Origin: Gonium pectorale
Taxonomy: Eukaryota; Chlorophyta; Chlorophyceae; Chlamydomonadales; Volvocaceae
Direction of reading: 5' to 3'
DNA: 49,101 bases
NCBI GenBank assembly: GCA_001584585.1
Contig: LSYV01000006.1
Location: 3,125,061-3,174,161 of the forward strand
Each line of letters opens with the position of its first letter. The stretch's first letter is position 1. Under the pieces are notes generated by a model. It was not told the DNA's origin, made no database searches, and worked only from the letters and a program-made list of their open reading frames with translations. The position numbers and the translations under genes are program-made. Below are positions 23,623 to 34,909 of the stretch, in pieces.

Positions 23623-24786
23623 GCACGCCAGGGGACACAGACAGATATGGCATGCACGGATGCACGGACTCACGGATAAACGCGGCAGCAGCGAGCTTAT
23701 AAGTTGCAGCTGGATAACAGGCAGGCTGGGCTAGGCGCGGCTTATCTGGTGAACGGCTAGTTATGAATCGTTGTTGCTGGGTGATGCCCGGAACCCGTGC
23801 TGGCGTAACGCGGCTGGGCAGAGTTGAGCGCCGCTTTCATCTGTACGCCGTGCCCCTTCTTGTCCGTGTTGCGCGCTCTTTCTTGTTTGCCGCACATCCC
23901 CTCCGCAACCGGCTTTCAAGTTGCGTTAGGGCTCGCGCACTGTGCCCTCCTGCGTAGCCTCGAGGAGGAGCCGTGCTTTATAGCCGTGTCCTTTTGTCGT
24001 CCGAATGGCGGTAGGGTCGTCCTTACACACCCCGACATTGTGGCGCGTCAAGCGTGCAGGGCATGCAACCTGGCATGTTACAAGCAGCCGGATCAGCTGC
24101 GGCGCCTGCGGCCTGTCCTCAACGTTTGCGCCTGGTTGCGTGTGTCTCTGCAGGCTGCTGCCGTTTCGAGGCGTGCTGCGCCGCGCCGTGCCGTGCCGTG
24201 CATGCGGAGGATTGAGCGCGAGTGAACAAAGCGGAACAAGCGGAACAAGCAAGCAAGCATGCGGGTGGCGTCGAGCGCCGGACGCCGCAGCGGTGTTGTC
24301 GCTTTGGCGCAGCGAGGGGTGCCATGTATGCGCACGCGTCGCCCTGGAGTCAGGCCATTGTAAAACAATGTGGCACACAGCAGGAAGCCCCATGCCCCCT
24401 AACCTCCATTTCCCGGCACCCACAGCGTCCGCTTGCTTGCAGGTTTCGCCATGGCTGTACCTACGCCGCTTGTCCCATCGCTGCATCAGTTACCCGAAAG
24501 ACTCCAGAAACATTCCAGCAAAAGGCAGTTTAACATGCGCTGGTGGCTGTATGATTCTGCTCGTAAGTCTGGAAGGGCAACGGCCGCGACCCGTCACATC
24601 TGAAGCGCCGTGCATTTCACGGACTACAACGGCCCCTCCAACGAGAGATGCACCGACACCTAATGCGCCTTCACGGACAGCTCAGTCTTTCGCCTCACAG
24701 AATTGCCCCTACGAAACCGTTTGTAGGCTCCAAGGCCGCCTCCCGGCATTAGCACTTCCCGGCGGGCCCGGTTGCCTCGCGGCAGT
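23623..24786. other. Intergenic region between the two membrane-protein copies
   Basis: No gene recognised. Minor short tandem repeats occur (GCCGT units near 24185; GGAACAAGC units near 24232-24252). It probably contains the upstream region of the intact copy. Confidence 0.5.
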
Positions 24787-25698
24787 ATGAAGCCCGGGGG
24801 AGTCGGAACGGCGCGACGCGGCCACAAGCCCTGCTGCATGTCCAATAGACGGGCACCCGGAGAGCAGCCGCTCGCGGCCCGCTGCGCAGTGCCACAGGCA
24901 GCGGCGGGTCTGGCTGCCGTGCAGGCCCTCGCCTCGTCGGCCGCGGTCGCTCACGTGGTGCTGTGCGTCAGCGCTGCAGCCCGCAGGGATGCCCCACCGG
25001 CCCCATCCCCAGCACGCGCGACGACGGCCCCGCCAGCGGCCTCTGAGGCACAGCGCCTCAACCCACCGCTGGCAACGACCGACGCCCCGTCGCCGCTCTT
25101 GCTCGTCTCGGCGTCGCTGCTGGCTGCGCTTGCGGCCCTGCTGTGGGGGTGTCCTGACCGGCACCCCGCCGCGGCGCAGGCCGGTGCGGCTTGGGCCGGC
25201 ACGCTGGCGCTGCTGCTGGCCTCCCCCGCGGGCCGCGACCGGCCCAAGATGCCGCTTGCCGTGCGCGCCCTGTACGTGTCCGTGGCCGCCGTGTGCGGGC
25301 TGGCCGCAGACTCGGCCCTGGCAACGCTGCTGTCGGCGGCGCTGCTGACGGCGCCGCAGCTGGCACGGCGGCTGTTCGAGGCCCCTGGGCTGCTGGGTAA
25401 AGACGGCGCCAGCCGGCTGCGCGTCGGCGGCGGACCCGTGGTTCTGTACCTTGCGCTGCTGGCCTTCGCGCAGTGCCGCGGACCCATCACGGCGGCCTTT
25501 GCTGCGGCGGTGGGGCTGGGCACGTGGTTGGCGCCGGATGAGGAGTGGCCGCCGCGAGGGTGGTGGCCGGCGTCGGGAGGAGGGCGGGGAAGCGAGGTGA
25601 AGAAGGGGCGGCAGGGCCCCAAGGGCCCGCATGCGGCGTGTATGGCGCTGGGTAGCGTGATGCTAGCGTGGGCGCTGGCGCAGAAGTTATGGGCATAG
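24787..25698 (+). CDS. Multi-pass membrane protein, unknown family
   Basis: One open exon from ATG 24787 to TAG 25696-25698, 303 residues. ATG 24838 (MSNRRAPGEQP) is an alternative start, and a 5' exon spliced at the CAG near 24898 is also possible. Hydrophobic segments lie at roughly residues 47-65 (AGLAAVQALASSAAVAHVVL), 107-122 (LLLVSASLLAALAALLWG), 138-150, 165-180 (LYVSVAAVCGLAADSA), 182-196, 222-250 (VVLYLALLAFAQ) and at the C-terminus (GSVMLAWALAQKLWA). Between segments are Ala/Pro linkers and a basic stretch (SEVKKGRQGPKG) before the last helix. I do not recognise the family or a motif that would give a function. The upstream damaged copy with near-identical 3' sequence shows that it belongs to a duplicated locus. 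Confidence 0.65.
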   Translation: MKPGGVGTARRGHKPCCMSNRRAPGEQPLAARCAVPQAAAGLAAVQALASSAAVAHVVLCVSAAARRDAPPAPSPARATTAPPAASEAQRLNPPLATTDAPSPLLLVSASLLAALAALLWGCPDRHPAAAQAGAAWAGTLALLLASPAGRDRPKMPLAVRALYVSVAAVCGLAADSALATLLSAALLTAPQLARRLFEAPGLLGKDGASRLRVGGGPVVLYLALLAFAQCRGPITAAFAAAVGLGTWLAPDEEWPPRGWWPASGGGRGSEVKKGRQGPKGPHAACMALGSVMLAWALAQKLWA

Positions 25699-26019
25699 GG
25701 TGGGTACCAGGTTGGGTTTCTTGAGGCGGTGCGAAGGTCTGCCGTGTGTCAGACGTCTGTGCAGGAAGCGCGGGTTGGTTCTTACGGGTTGCCTACCTTT
25801 GTAGCAAGTACGGATCGGTGCCTACAGGTTACCTAGCTTCGTTAAGCGTACTTGCACTTAACGTCCTGCACCATTCCGAAATACATTTAGCCCAGGCCAG
25901 TTAACTCGAGAAATCTACGGCAAAGGGCGCTAATCATAGGGCCTTATCACGGATGCGCCCCTCCGACAATCTAGAGGCGTTGGACGTGTCGCAGGAGGCA
26001 GTGAGGTGCAAGGTCGCCA

Positions 26020-26200
26020 GCAGGCGGCGCCAACTCAGGCTGGCTGCTGAGGAATTTGATCCCTGTGCGCCCAAGTTCGGTGTGGTCGGAACGCCTCGGA
26101 TCCACTTGATTGCGATCTCGAGGTCGTGGGTTCGACTCCCACGGACACCCCCCCGTTCGGCTTCGGGGGTGAGTGGTGTGAGGTTTGGATGTGGTGGTTG
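26020..26200 (+). mobile_element. tRNA-derived SINE-like repeat or tRNA pseudogene
   Basis: A perfect T-arm GTGGGTTCGACTCCCAC (26127-26143) with a full pol III B box (GGTTCGACTCC, 26129-26139) is followed by GGACACC, which can partly pair with GGTGTGG 71 nt upstream (26079). The D- and anticodon arms do not fold, so this is not a working tRNA. The minus-strand reading through it (RTHDLEIAIKWIRG) resembles spurious peptides that, as I recall, appear repeatedly in volvocine gene models. This suggests a dispersed repeat. The ends are not defined. Confidence 0.5.
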
Positions 26201-26805
26201 CTGCATCGAGTTTACACATCGCAAAACCAGTTACTTGTCTGGCGGATGCTGCTTGCCTTGGAGGGAGTAGTTGATGCTGGACCATTAATCTGAGTCCCGA
26301 GATGCTGGCTTGCCTGGGAGGGAGTTGGCCCTCGGACTATCTACTTTCAATCTACCCATGGCCACACAGGCTTTGACGGGTACCTGTAACCTGTAACCTG
26401 GTTTGGTGTGTCTCTGACCCGCAGACAGGAGCGCTAATGTTGTATCATCTGCGGGGCTGGGGAGACCGCTGTCGTGGTGGTTCGACGTTCGAGATCCAGG
26501 GGGATTCGAGTGTGTGTGTGGCGTAGCGTTTCTCTCCATGAGTCCCGTCGCCAAGTTACGGTGGCTCACTAGCATTACTAGCATTACGGTGTAATTTGCA
26601 CCACAACAACCGAGAGAAACAGAAGCCTGAGCCTGTGGCCGGTCCCCCTAGGTGCTTGCGATGGGGGCCATCGGGCCGGTGGGGGATCCGAGCGGGTGGG
26701 GGAAAGAGACGGCAGTTGGCTGAGCTAGGCGGTGACCTGTATGCAAGGGGGGCTGTGCACAGCAGGGATGATGTGCAAAAAAGAACCAGAAACGGGGAAG
26801 GCAGC

Positions 26806-26825
26806 NNNNNNNNNNNNNNNNNNNN
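26806..26825. other. Assembly gap (20 N)
   Basis: A run of 20 N. The true gap length is unknown, and distances across it should not be trusted. No gene model here crosses it. Confidence 1.
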
Positions 26826-28933
26826 AGTGCGTCCTGATTTGCATCTGCTACGGTGATCGCGCTGGCTTCGCCTGTTCTTGCCCATCTTTGGGCATGCACT
26901 TTAGCGCTGCGGGGGGCGGGGGGCAGTTCGGGCGGGCTGATACACAGCAAGGCAGGTGAAAGGGGCGTCCCTCCCGACCCTCTTCCCAAGGACCGGCTTA
27001 CCAGCGTACCCGGTTCGTCTGACTTCGCCTGGTAGACTGCCAGTTGTCACCTGGTGGATTGCAACTTGTCAGGAATTGCTCGCTTGTTCATATTGATGCA
27101 GAAACGCGAAGGCCAGGGTGCCCATCCTTGCATATGGGTCCGGGGACTGACGTATAGCACTCGCCGCCATACGAGGTGTGTAGAGGGTTTGCCGGGCGGG
27201 TATGCCACAGAGCGAGTTGGGCTCTTGGCCAGCCCCCTCGTAGCGGGCATGCGCCAGTGTCACATTGGTCAGGTCAAGTTCTTTGCGCGTGCCGTAGAGC
27301 GTGCGCTTCAGTGGATCCACGACTCGGCCGCTCCTCGGCCTATGCGTAGTTGGGAACGAGGTACCGTGCCGTAGTGGGCCCTGCTTGAGCGAAGCACACC
27401 TTCCGTCCAAGAGTATCGAGACGCGACAGCACAACGCGGTTGTTGACGGGTAGCTCAGAATTAGGGTTTTCAAGCGCACCAGGGTGCACCGCAGACTGCC
27501 ACTTACGCCCAAGCCATTTATCTCGACGCACATGTCCGAGCAGCTAAGGGTCCTCGTAAGTCCTCGCCTTAGCTTATGGGCTGGGGATGCCAAAAGTCAA
27601 ATGCTCATGCCTGGGGTACCCCGAAGGGCACGGGCGCCGGGAGCTCACGCTTTCAGGGTGTACCAGCTCAGCGAGTCAAGGGGCTCTCGGGCCTTGGTCG
27701 GAACAGTTGCACTGTCCACGTTGCTTAAAAGGCAAGAACCCGAATGCTTCTTTTCTCAGCTAGGCATCCGGGCAATGAAACGGGAGGAATGGCCCTCAGT
27801 GGAGACCGCCTCCCTGGACGGAGCGCTGGCCCCCGTACATCATACCAGCCTCTCCCAGCTTACTCCAGGGCACAGCCACCGTCTTGAAAGGGGCCGCTCA
27901 GGCTGCTCAACCCAGAATGCCCCCTCCCGCAATGCCGTTACGCTTTCTGGGCTTCGTTCGGAACGGTGCAGTAGCCAATCACGGGCAATGGTCACATTCA
28001 GAACAGTCGCCTTCGGGAGCACCTCGGGGGCCCCGGGGCACGAAACCCACACGGCCGACCCATGGGCCTGTCGCAACCACACCAACTGGGCCAGGCAGGT
28101 GCAGGAGTGTCATGTCAACAATTCTACGATTCTAAACGCATGTGAAGAGGCCCAATCTCAGTACTGTCCAGACCGCCAGGAAGGCGCGGCCACCATGGGC
28201 CCTCCCAACGTGGGAGCTCGCTGCGTAGACACGAAACCGCATGTGAGACGTGACCGCCGCACTCCGCAGCTCAAAGCGGGGAACGCGCGCGCGTGTGCGA
28301 GTACTATGCGCGTGCTTTCCGCTTTGCTGCGAGGCATTGATCCGCATGTCCAGTGCGCCTACCCTCGTGTATTTTCCGACGGCATGGTACGGAATAAGCA
28401 ACAATAAACACACTGCTCTTTTCCGCATAAGAACAACACTGCGCGGCTGAGGCACACACGCGCGCGCCATGGCCCTCACGCCTGTAGCTGCGGCCGGCCG
28501 TCGCAGCTTCCTTGGGACATTGAGAACCCGTGCCATGGTGTCCGGCGCACCCCCTCGACAAATCGACGCTGGCGACACGCCACACACATACCGAGCAATG
28601 AAACACGTTAGCCCAGCAGACTTGCTTATGACGCTGCCACCGAAGCACAGACGGGCTAAACGCTACAGCACTAGACGGGCATCACTGCGTGCCCCACCGC
28701 TTGGTGCACAGTCGGCATGCATCGCGGCATGCCGAGAGCCAACTGGAGACCCACGTGGCGCCAGGGAGCAAGTTAGGCCGCGCAGTCGACTCCACAACAC
28801 CGACTCAGAAGCTCTCCACGACCCCGCGTGTGTGCCGGCTGGCCGCCACCCTTTCCCACTTCCGGTGCCGTACCTACCGGCACCTCCAGCCAATAGTGTG
28901 CAACGAATCCTGTAGCTGTTACGCAGGACCCCC

Positions 28934-31900
28934 CTATAAGTGCTGCAGTGCAGCGTCGTACGCGGCCAGTTCGTCCATGCCCACCTCCTCTAGGGCAATG
29001 CCAAGTAGGACGCGCTGCTCAATTGCGTCTATCAACGCCAGTTCATCAGCGTCCATCTCTTCCGTCTGGAAGCAGCTGCGCCCACTGCCGGCGCATGGAG
29101 CCGTGGCGCTGACCGTCGGATTGGGCGCTAAAGAGGCGCCCTGCGGCGGCGGCTGTCCCTTAGAGCTGCCGTCGCGGCCGCTGTACAGCTGGGCCGGTAA
29201 ACAGGCGATGAGCGGGCCTCCGGGCTGCTGCTGTAGCGGCGGCAGTTGCCTCACGAGGTAGTCGCCCGCTTGGCCAGCTTGTGGGAGGGGCTGGCCTTGG
29301 AGGTCCGCCTGCCGTACTGGGCTGAGGTACGGCAAGACACCAGGAACTTGCTGCAGACCTGTTGGTGGTGGCGGCAGTGGCTGCAGCCCGGGGTCAAAGT
29401 GCAGGGCGCGCGGCGCCAGGTGTCCACCGCACTGGGGCACCGGCGGGCAGGGCGAGTGCCCGGCGTGGGACGGCCCTGGCGGCTCCCACTCGACCGCCCG
29501 CCCGGCTGGCCGCTGAAGCCCTCGCCAGGTGCCCACGTTCGGCTGCGCACTGAGCGATCGGGCCGAGTATCCTGCGGGCAGGGCAGTCGGATGCAGGCCC
29601 GCCCACGGCACTGCAGCCGCTGCGCTCATTGGCGAGCGGCCATGAAGTCGTGCGCCGCTGGTCGGCAGCGCCTCGTGTGCAGCGGTGGGTGTCTGCCGTC
29701 CGGGGTACGGCTGCATGAGCCCGCTGCTGGAGGCACCGGCAGCGGGCGCTGCGGGGCCGGTGCTGCCGGCCGCTGCCCACGGTGGAAGCCCAACGCCGGG
29801 TTGGCCGTAAGCGGGCACCTGGTTGGGCGCACGGGCCGCGTCAGCGACAGGTACAGGCGGCGTGTGTGCCCAGGGTTGTCCACCTGGACGGGGCCGCTGC
29901 TGCGCCACCTCGTGAGGGGCCTGAAGCGGCGCTGGCCCCGGCATCGCACCGACCGCCACTGAGCCGCGCCAGCCCCAAGATGATGCCCCAGTGGCTGGCG
30001 CCTGCCCCGACGGGCAGTACCGGCCGCACCCAAAGGCCCTCAGCCCAGACTGGGGGAGGAACCGGCTGGTCGGCGCCTCCGCAGTCTGCATGACGCCGAG
30101 ACACCGCTGCTGCGGCGGCCCAGGCTGTGGCGCCATAGTCGGCGGCGCCGTGCAGGCTGCCGGCAAGGGTCCAGCTGGCCGCCCGGTCCCGGCAGCACGG
30201 GCCGAGCCCCCACCGTTGGGCGCGAGTATGCCAAGCGGCTCCGTGGCGCTCCCTTTGCGGCGGCATTGCTCTACCCTGCAGGTCGAACGAGTAGCCACGG
30301 GTGGCACGTGCAGCTGTGCGGCCAGATGAGCGGGGCCGGCTGCGGGGCAGGCGCCAGCTGAGGGCGAGCGGCCGGGGGTCTCGGCGTGCAGCTCGCGCCC
30401 CATGAGGCCGGCATGTGCTCTGGCAGCCGCGCCCCGGGTGTGGTACCCGGTGCGCTCCTTTCGCGAGCTTCGTTCCTGCCCAGCTGATGCCGACGGCTCC
30501 AACCAGGGCCGCACAGCCTGGGCTGCTGAGCGCCACTGCGGACTTGTACCGCTGTCCCTCGTTGATGGCACCTCGGCCCGAGCGGTGTCGGCAGTGGTGT
30601 GCTGACTGTCGTCGACGTTGGCGACCGCACGTCGCTTGAGGCGGCGGCCCCGCTTGGCAGCCGCCTTCCTGCGCACAGCTGCCCCTCGCTCCTCCTCCTC
30701 CTCCTCGGCTGCCTCCTCCTCGCCCCAGCCTTCTCGATCGTCTCGGTGTGCCGCCTCCTCGGCGTCCGACCAGACGACGGGTGACTCATAGCCCTCTTCT
30801 GAGTCATGAATCCGCATGGCGGCCTTGCACACCTGCGCAGCGAGTCAGGGACGACGGGCAGCACTGCTGAATGCAGCACTGCAGGGCCACACGTACCTGC
30901 AGGCTGCATGCAGGTACATGCCGGAGGCCAACCGCGCTTGGGATCCGATGCTGCGGACACCGCACCTGCTGCACCGCGTGCTCGTCATCCAGGAGCTGGT
31001 CCTTCGGGCGGCTGAAGAGCTCCTCCTGCAGCTCCATGATCTGGACGAACGGCTCGTAGAGACAGTCCAGGCTGTCTTCCTCCCAGACAGCGTCGAGCAC
31101 ATCGAGCCGCGTGTGCGGCTCCCTGTAACGGCAACGTTAGCGCGTTAGCGGATAGGGCGTTCAGGGACGTGGTCAAGCATGCGCCGCACCGCCGATCCAC
31201 AGGTTCACCCAACAGCACGGCGCCCGTTCTGCCCGCCACTCACCCCTCCCGTCTCAGCCGCTCAAGGGCGTTCTTGGCCCGCTGCGTGAGGGCCGCCACG
31301 AGACGCTTTCGGAGGTGGCGCAGCACATGGCTGACGGCCACCCTCTGCCGGCAGTTGTAACCGGCTTTGAAGGAGCGCAGTTTGGGTCGGCCGTCCCCGC
31401 CGTTGCCAGTGCTGCTACCCGACTGCGCAGCCTCCAGCTTCACCGTCCAGAGGCGCTTACTACACTCAGTGAAGGGAGCGCCGCGGTTTGACGGTCACAG
31501 GCAGTGCCGGAAGTTAGACTCCCGGATTACTGACAGCCGCCCCGAGACAACACAAGAGCCGATTGGGTACAAGGAGTGGTGTCACTTAGCGGTGTTCGTA
31601 GTGGTCCTGAGTCACTGCAAACGCACAACCCCACAGCGCAGCTTGGGTCTGCCAGCTCACCGCTCTGTCGAGCAGAAGTCGCATTCATCGTCGTTTGTGT
31701 GGGATTGATCCGCCGTGTCATGGCTGCAGGGGGTGCAGGGCGAAGGTTGGCGGGTTGGACTTCAGGGCACGTCAGGCGGCATGCCGCCGCGCTGCACCTG
31801 CTGAAGAACAGTTGGAATCATGATGGCAGGCTTTGTCCTGATGGATGGATGCCGTGATGGCCCCGTGCGCATCGACCCACCTGTCCCAGTGCCGACCGTA

Positions 31901-33051
31901 GTGCCAATCTGAGCCAAAGTATACCACCGCGGGGACACCGTTTATGAGCACATGAGGGCAGGCATCGAGTTTCCTGGGGATGCAACCAGCGACCGGTTGT
32001 TAGTGGAGTAGTGGACGTGTTGACGGACCGGTGACGGCGGCCCCGAGCAGGCTCAGGCACCATGCCTCACACGTGAAGCGCATGACTTACCGTATTAGAT
32101 CGTGCTTGCGATCTGCCGTTACCCAAACGAACGATGTGCTGTATGCTCTGCATTGTATCGGGCGACAAATCGGGTCAGGTTCTGCGACTCATCCTGCGCC
32201 ACCTAGCACCCGGGGGCATACATTGCCATCTTGATCTTGTGCTCGAAGTGCCTGCGTGGAGATCGTACATGCTCTGTCAAGTGCGGTGCCTGGTGCCCCC
32301 TGCCGTGCAGGAAGCGAGGCCGTGTGCTGCACTCACGCACGGACGTCCAGAAATTCTGGATCGAAGTAATCGCCCAACACTTCGTGTTGCCGTGCGTCCT
32401 CCGGGAGGAAGCCCATGACGTCCGTCAGCATTGTTAGTGCCTGCAGCGGTAATCTTGTAATTAGAGCTGTGAGAGTATCATCAGCAGTATTGAGGCATAC
32501 CAATGCCACCGCGCACCAGTTTCCTTATCGGCACTGTTCGAGGGTGACGCCTTCTGTACGTTCGGTTGCCTTGTAAAGCGGTGTTGCAAGGGCACGACAT
32601 ACCGCTACAAGCGACTCACCAGCCACGTCTTGAACTTTTCCAGCTGATCCTCCTCCCGCTTTTGGCCTTGCTCGGCTGTGCCCTGGGTCTCCCCATGGGC
32701 GTTGGACTCCCCCAACGAGTCCGGAGTATTGCCGTCCTCCAGCTCTTCCACAGCCGATCCAACCTCGTACACAGCTGCCCTGCTCTGTGACGCGACCCGG
32801 CAGAGCCTCCGACGCGGCCCTGCTCATGGAACAGGTTGCAATAATGTGGATGAGGGGTTCTCACTATAGAAGGTCTAAGCGGTGCGGTCCAGCAGTCGCA
32901 CATCGTTGTGTGCACACTGTTATTGCGCTCGGAAACTGGTTGCGAATTGCGTCTTGCTGTCACTCCTTCGCGCCCACCATGCTCTTGCCCGGCAGGTCTC
33001 CTCTTTCTTGACGACCACATCATCTACTTGAATGTCAGATTTAGTAGTCAG
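28934..33051 (-). CDS. VARL/RegA-like SAND-domain nuclear regulator candidate, 5' end open
   Basis: Seven exons join in phase: 33051-32978, 32779-32620, 32440-32337, 31973-31881, 31459-31244, 31122-30966 and 30832-28934 (TAG), 900 residues with no initiator found. The first opens after a strong pyrimidine-rich acceptor, so a first exon lies upstream. Exons 3-5 form a compact domain: PHVLINGVPAVVYFGSDW, then YGRHWDSKRLWTVKL, then RSFKAGYNCRQRVAVSHVLR and a basic helix. From memory this matches the SAND-type VARL domain of Volvox RegA and its relatives, a volvocine family that includes the somatic-cell regulator. I could not check it. The last exon has an acidic run, a bipartite basic nuclear signal (RRKAAAKRGRRLKRRA), about 480 residues rich in Pro/Ala/Gly/Gln, and an acidic helical end (DADELALIDAIEQRVLLGIA). 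VKKEE near the start fits a SUMO site. The structure suggests a DNA-binding transcription regulator. Confidence 0.7.
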
Positions 33052-34909
33052 CTGGCGGCAAAGACGAACAAGAAAGAAAGAGAAACGTGTTTTGGAACCG
33101 GATCTCGGAACGGCTGTTTTAAATGGGCTGGATCCATGGGCACCCGATGGCGCGTTCACGGCCTAAGAGCGCAGTAGGTTGTAATACCGAAAGTGCAGCG
33201 ATGTAGCGTAGAATGCCAGACAGTGCGACGAAACGCTAGTGAGCTGACTCCCTTGGACGAGAGGGGCAGTCTGCTCTCGTGCATTGCCCGCCTTGCCTTG
33301 CGCCAACCCGGCGCACCCAGCGGGTGGCTGGACTTGCTGCTGACGCTTTAGTCGGAGGCCGTGCGACGCAGTAGCGAGTACGTTGCAGGCACGGCCATTG
33401 TAGCAGCCACTGAGGCCGCTGATGTAGGCAGCACGGGAGGACAGGGACAGCGCTGAGCGGCGGGCGCTGAGAACGCGCGGTCACCGCGAAGCACAGAGAA
33501 GCGGCCGCGGCGGCGGACGGCGTGCGGTCGGCCCTTCGGCGGCCGGGGCTGTGTGATGCTGCGACCCCAGCATGCAGTGGGGATGGGGGGGGTGTGGCTG
33601 CCCGAGGCGAGGGCCAACAGGGGAGCTACGCATCAGCGGTCCTTCAGCCCCCTGGCAGCAGCGCACCGGTTGAGGACGAAGCGACCGCCTGGCTGGCGCT
33701 GCCTCAGCTGCAGGATCCGATCGGATCCTGCAGCTGAGACACCTCGACGAGGGTGGCGAGGACAAGGGGCAGGCGCCAGAGGTACCGCGGTGGGCGGGCA
33801 TAACAAGGCCGATGAAGCACTGCTGATCGGAGCAGCGTCCATGAGGGTGTGGGTGGATGGATGGATGCCTTGGGGCACGGCTGGCGCGTGTACGCGCTTC
33901 TGCTTGTCGTGCGCTTTGGACGCCCCTCCCCTGTGAGCTGACACGGGGGTGATAGTTGTTGCGCAGGCGGGCGCACCCCACTCTGCGAGTCGCCGTGCCG
34001 TGTCGCTTCGGCACATGGTGTTGGCGTGCGTGATAGCTCGCAATGTGCACGGTCTGGGGCGAAGGGTCGCAGGGCTGCAGGAGGCCCGCCTGCGCCTCAG
34101 GTAGCTGCCTTGGGTTCGCGCTATAACTTGCGCACTACCACGCTCCCCTGCTTACGTGGCGAGCGTATGATGATGCATGACGGAATCATGTACGCCAAGC
34201 ATAGCTGGTGACGTTACGGATGTCGCATTCAGCCCTTAAACCAGTGTTCAGCCATTAACAGGGGCTTCGCCCCCCTCAATGTGTCGCGCTGCCGCCAGTT
34301 GTGCACACCTCCCTCAAGCGCCCAACCCCGCGCCTCCCCCCGGGGACAGCTTCCCGTCCGCCTCGGCAATGAGGCACGCAATGCATAAAATGCTTTCCGT
34401 GAGGCCCGTCCTTCGTGTCGCGTGGTCAGCGAAAAGATGGAGCTCACATGGCAATCAGTGTCGCCCCCACACACGGGAACACCCCAGCTCACGACAAACC
34501 GTTAAAAGGCGCCCCGCTCCGCGTAGGAGCTGTGTCCCCACAACCAGCGCACGAGAGCCGACTCGGTCGCCAAGCGCCCCACACCAGGTCAATGCCCGGG
34601 CAAAAAATGACGCTCATGGGTGGCTACAAAGAAGGAGCCCACACAAAACAGAACCAGTAAACAACAAAAAAAAACAAGAAGGTGCTCCTTGCCGGGCATG
34701 CCTTCTCGCAGCAAAAACTGCGCCTGCTCCAGTTGGCTGCGCAGCATCATATCACATAACAATAATTCCATGCTCTCTCTCCTCCCGCACCTGCCGCATC
34801 GTGCAGTTGCTGCCAGGCCACCCGGGGGCGCCTCCCTGCCAAGCCACCCCGCAGCGTGCGCCCCCCCCCCGCCTTACCCTCCGTGCCCCCGCCTGCGTTC
34901 CCCGCCTGC
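33052..34909. other. Region between the VARL-like gene and UROD
   Basis: It should hold the missing 5' exon(s) and promoter of the VARL-like gene and the 3' UTR of UROD, both on the minus strand. I could not place an ATG exon. A perfect 36-bp palindrome sits at 33703-33738. I found no TGTAA for UROD. A short GC hairpin (GGGGCTTCGCCCC) lies near 34261. Confidence 0.5.
33703..33738. repeat. Perfect 36-bp palindrome
   Basis: Two 18-bp arms with no spacer, centred between 33720 and 33721. The left arm reads CTCAGCTGCAGGATCCGA and the right arm is its exact reverse complement. The symmetry stops at both ends. It can form a cruciform. Transposon end, double-stranded break repair product and protein-binding site are all possible. 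Confidence 0.97.

Larger units (their letters stand above)
25699..28933. other. Gene-poor region with SINE-like element and assembly gap
   Basis: This holds a tRNA-derived repeat (about 26020-26200), two TGTAA motifs at 26385-26396 that might end the membrane-protein transcript, and a 20-N gap. Imperfect duplicates of about 35 bp lie at 25776-25810 and 25815-25849. A 308-codon open frame at 27484-28407 (+) and shorter ones on the minus strand show no family-like sequence. The right end should hold the 3' UTR of the VARL-like gene. Confidence 0.5.

Noticed and set aside
24709..25632. 307-aa minus-strand frame opposite the membrane protein
   Set aside because: It mirrors the membrane-protein codons and its Arg/Gln/Pro-rich product is typical of an antisense shadow. 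The plus strand has the hydrophobic pattern.
26079..26149. Functional tRNA
   Set aside because: The T-arm is perfect, but the D- and anticodon stems do not pair and the acceptor stem pairs only in part.
27484..28407. 308-codon open frame on the plus strand in the gene-poor region
   Set aside because: No recognisable domain, no splice context and a residue mix typical of random GC-rich frames. Antisense frames in the same place are equally open. Kept only as a note in the intergenic entry.
29246..29962. 238-aa plus-strand frame inside the VARL-like last exon
   Set aside because: It is antisense to a long exon whose minus reading continues in phase from six upstream exons and carries the nuclear signal and acidic end.
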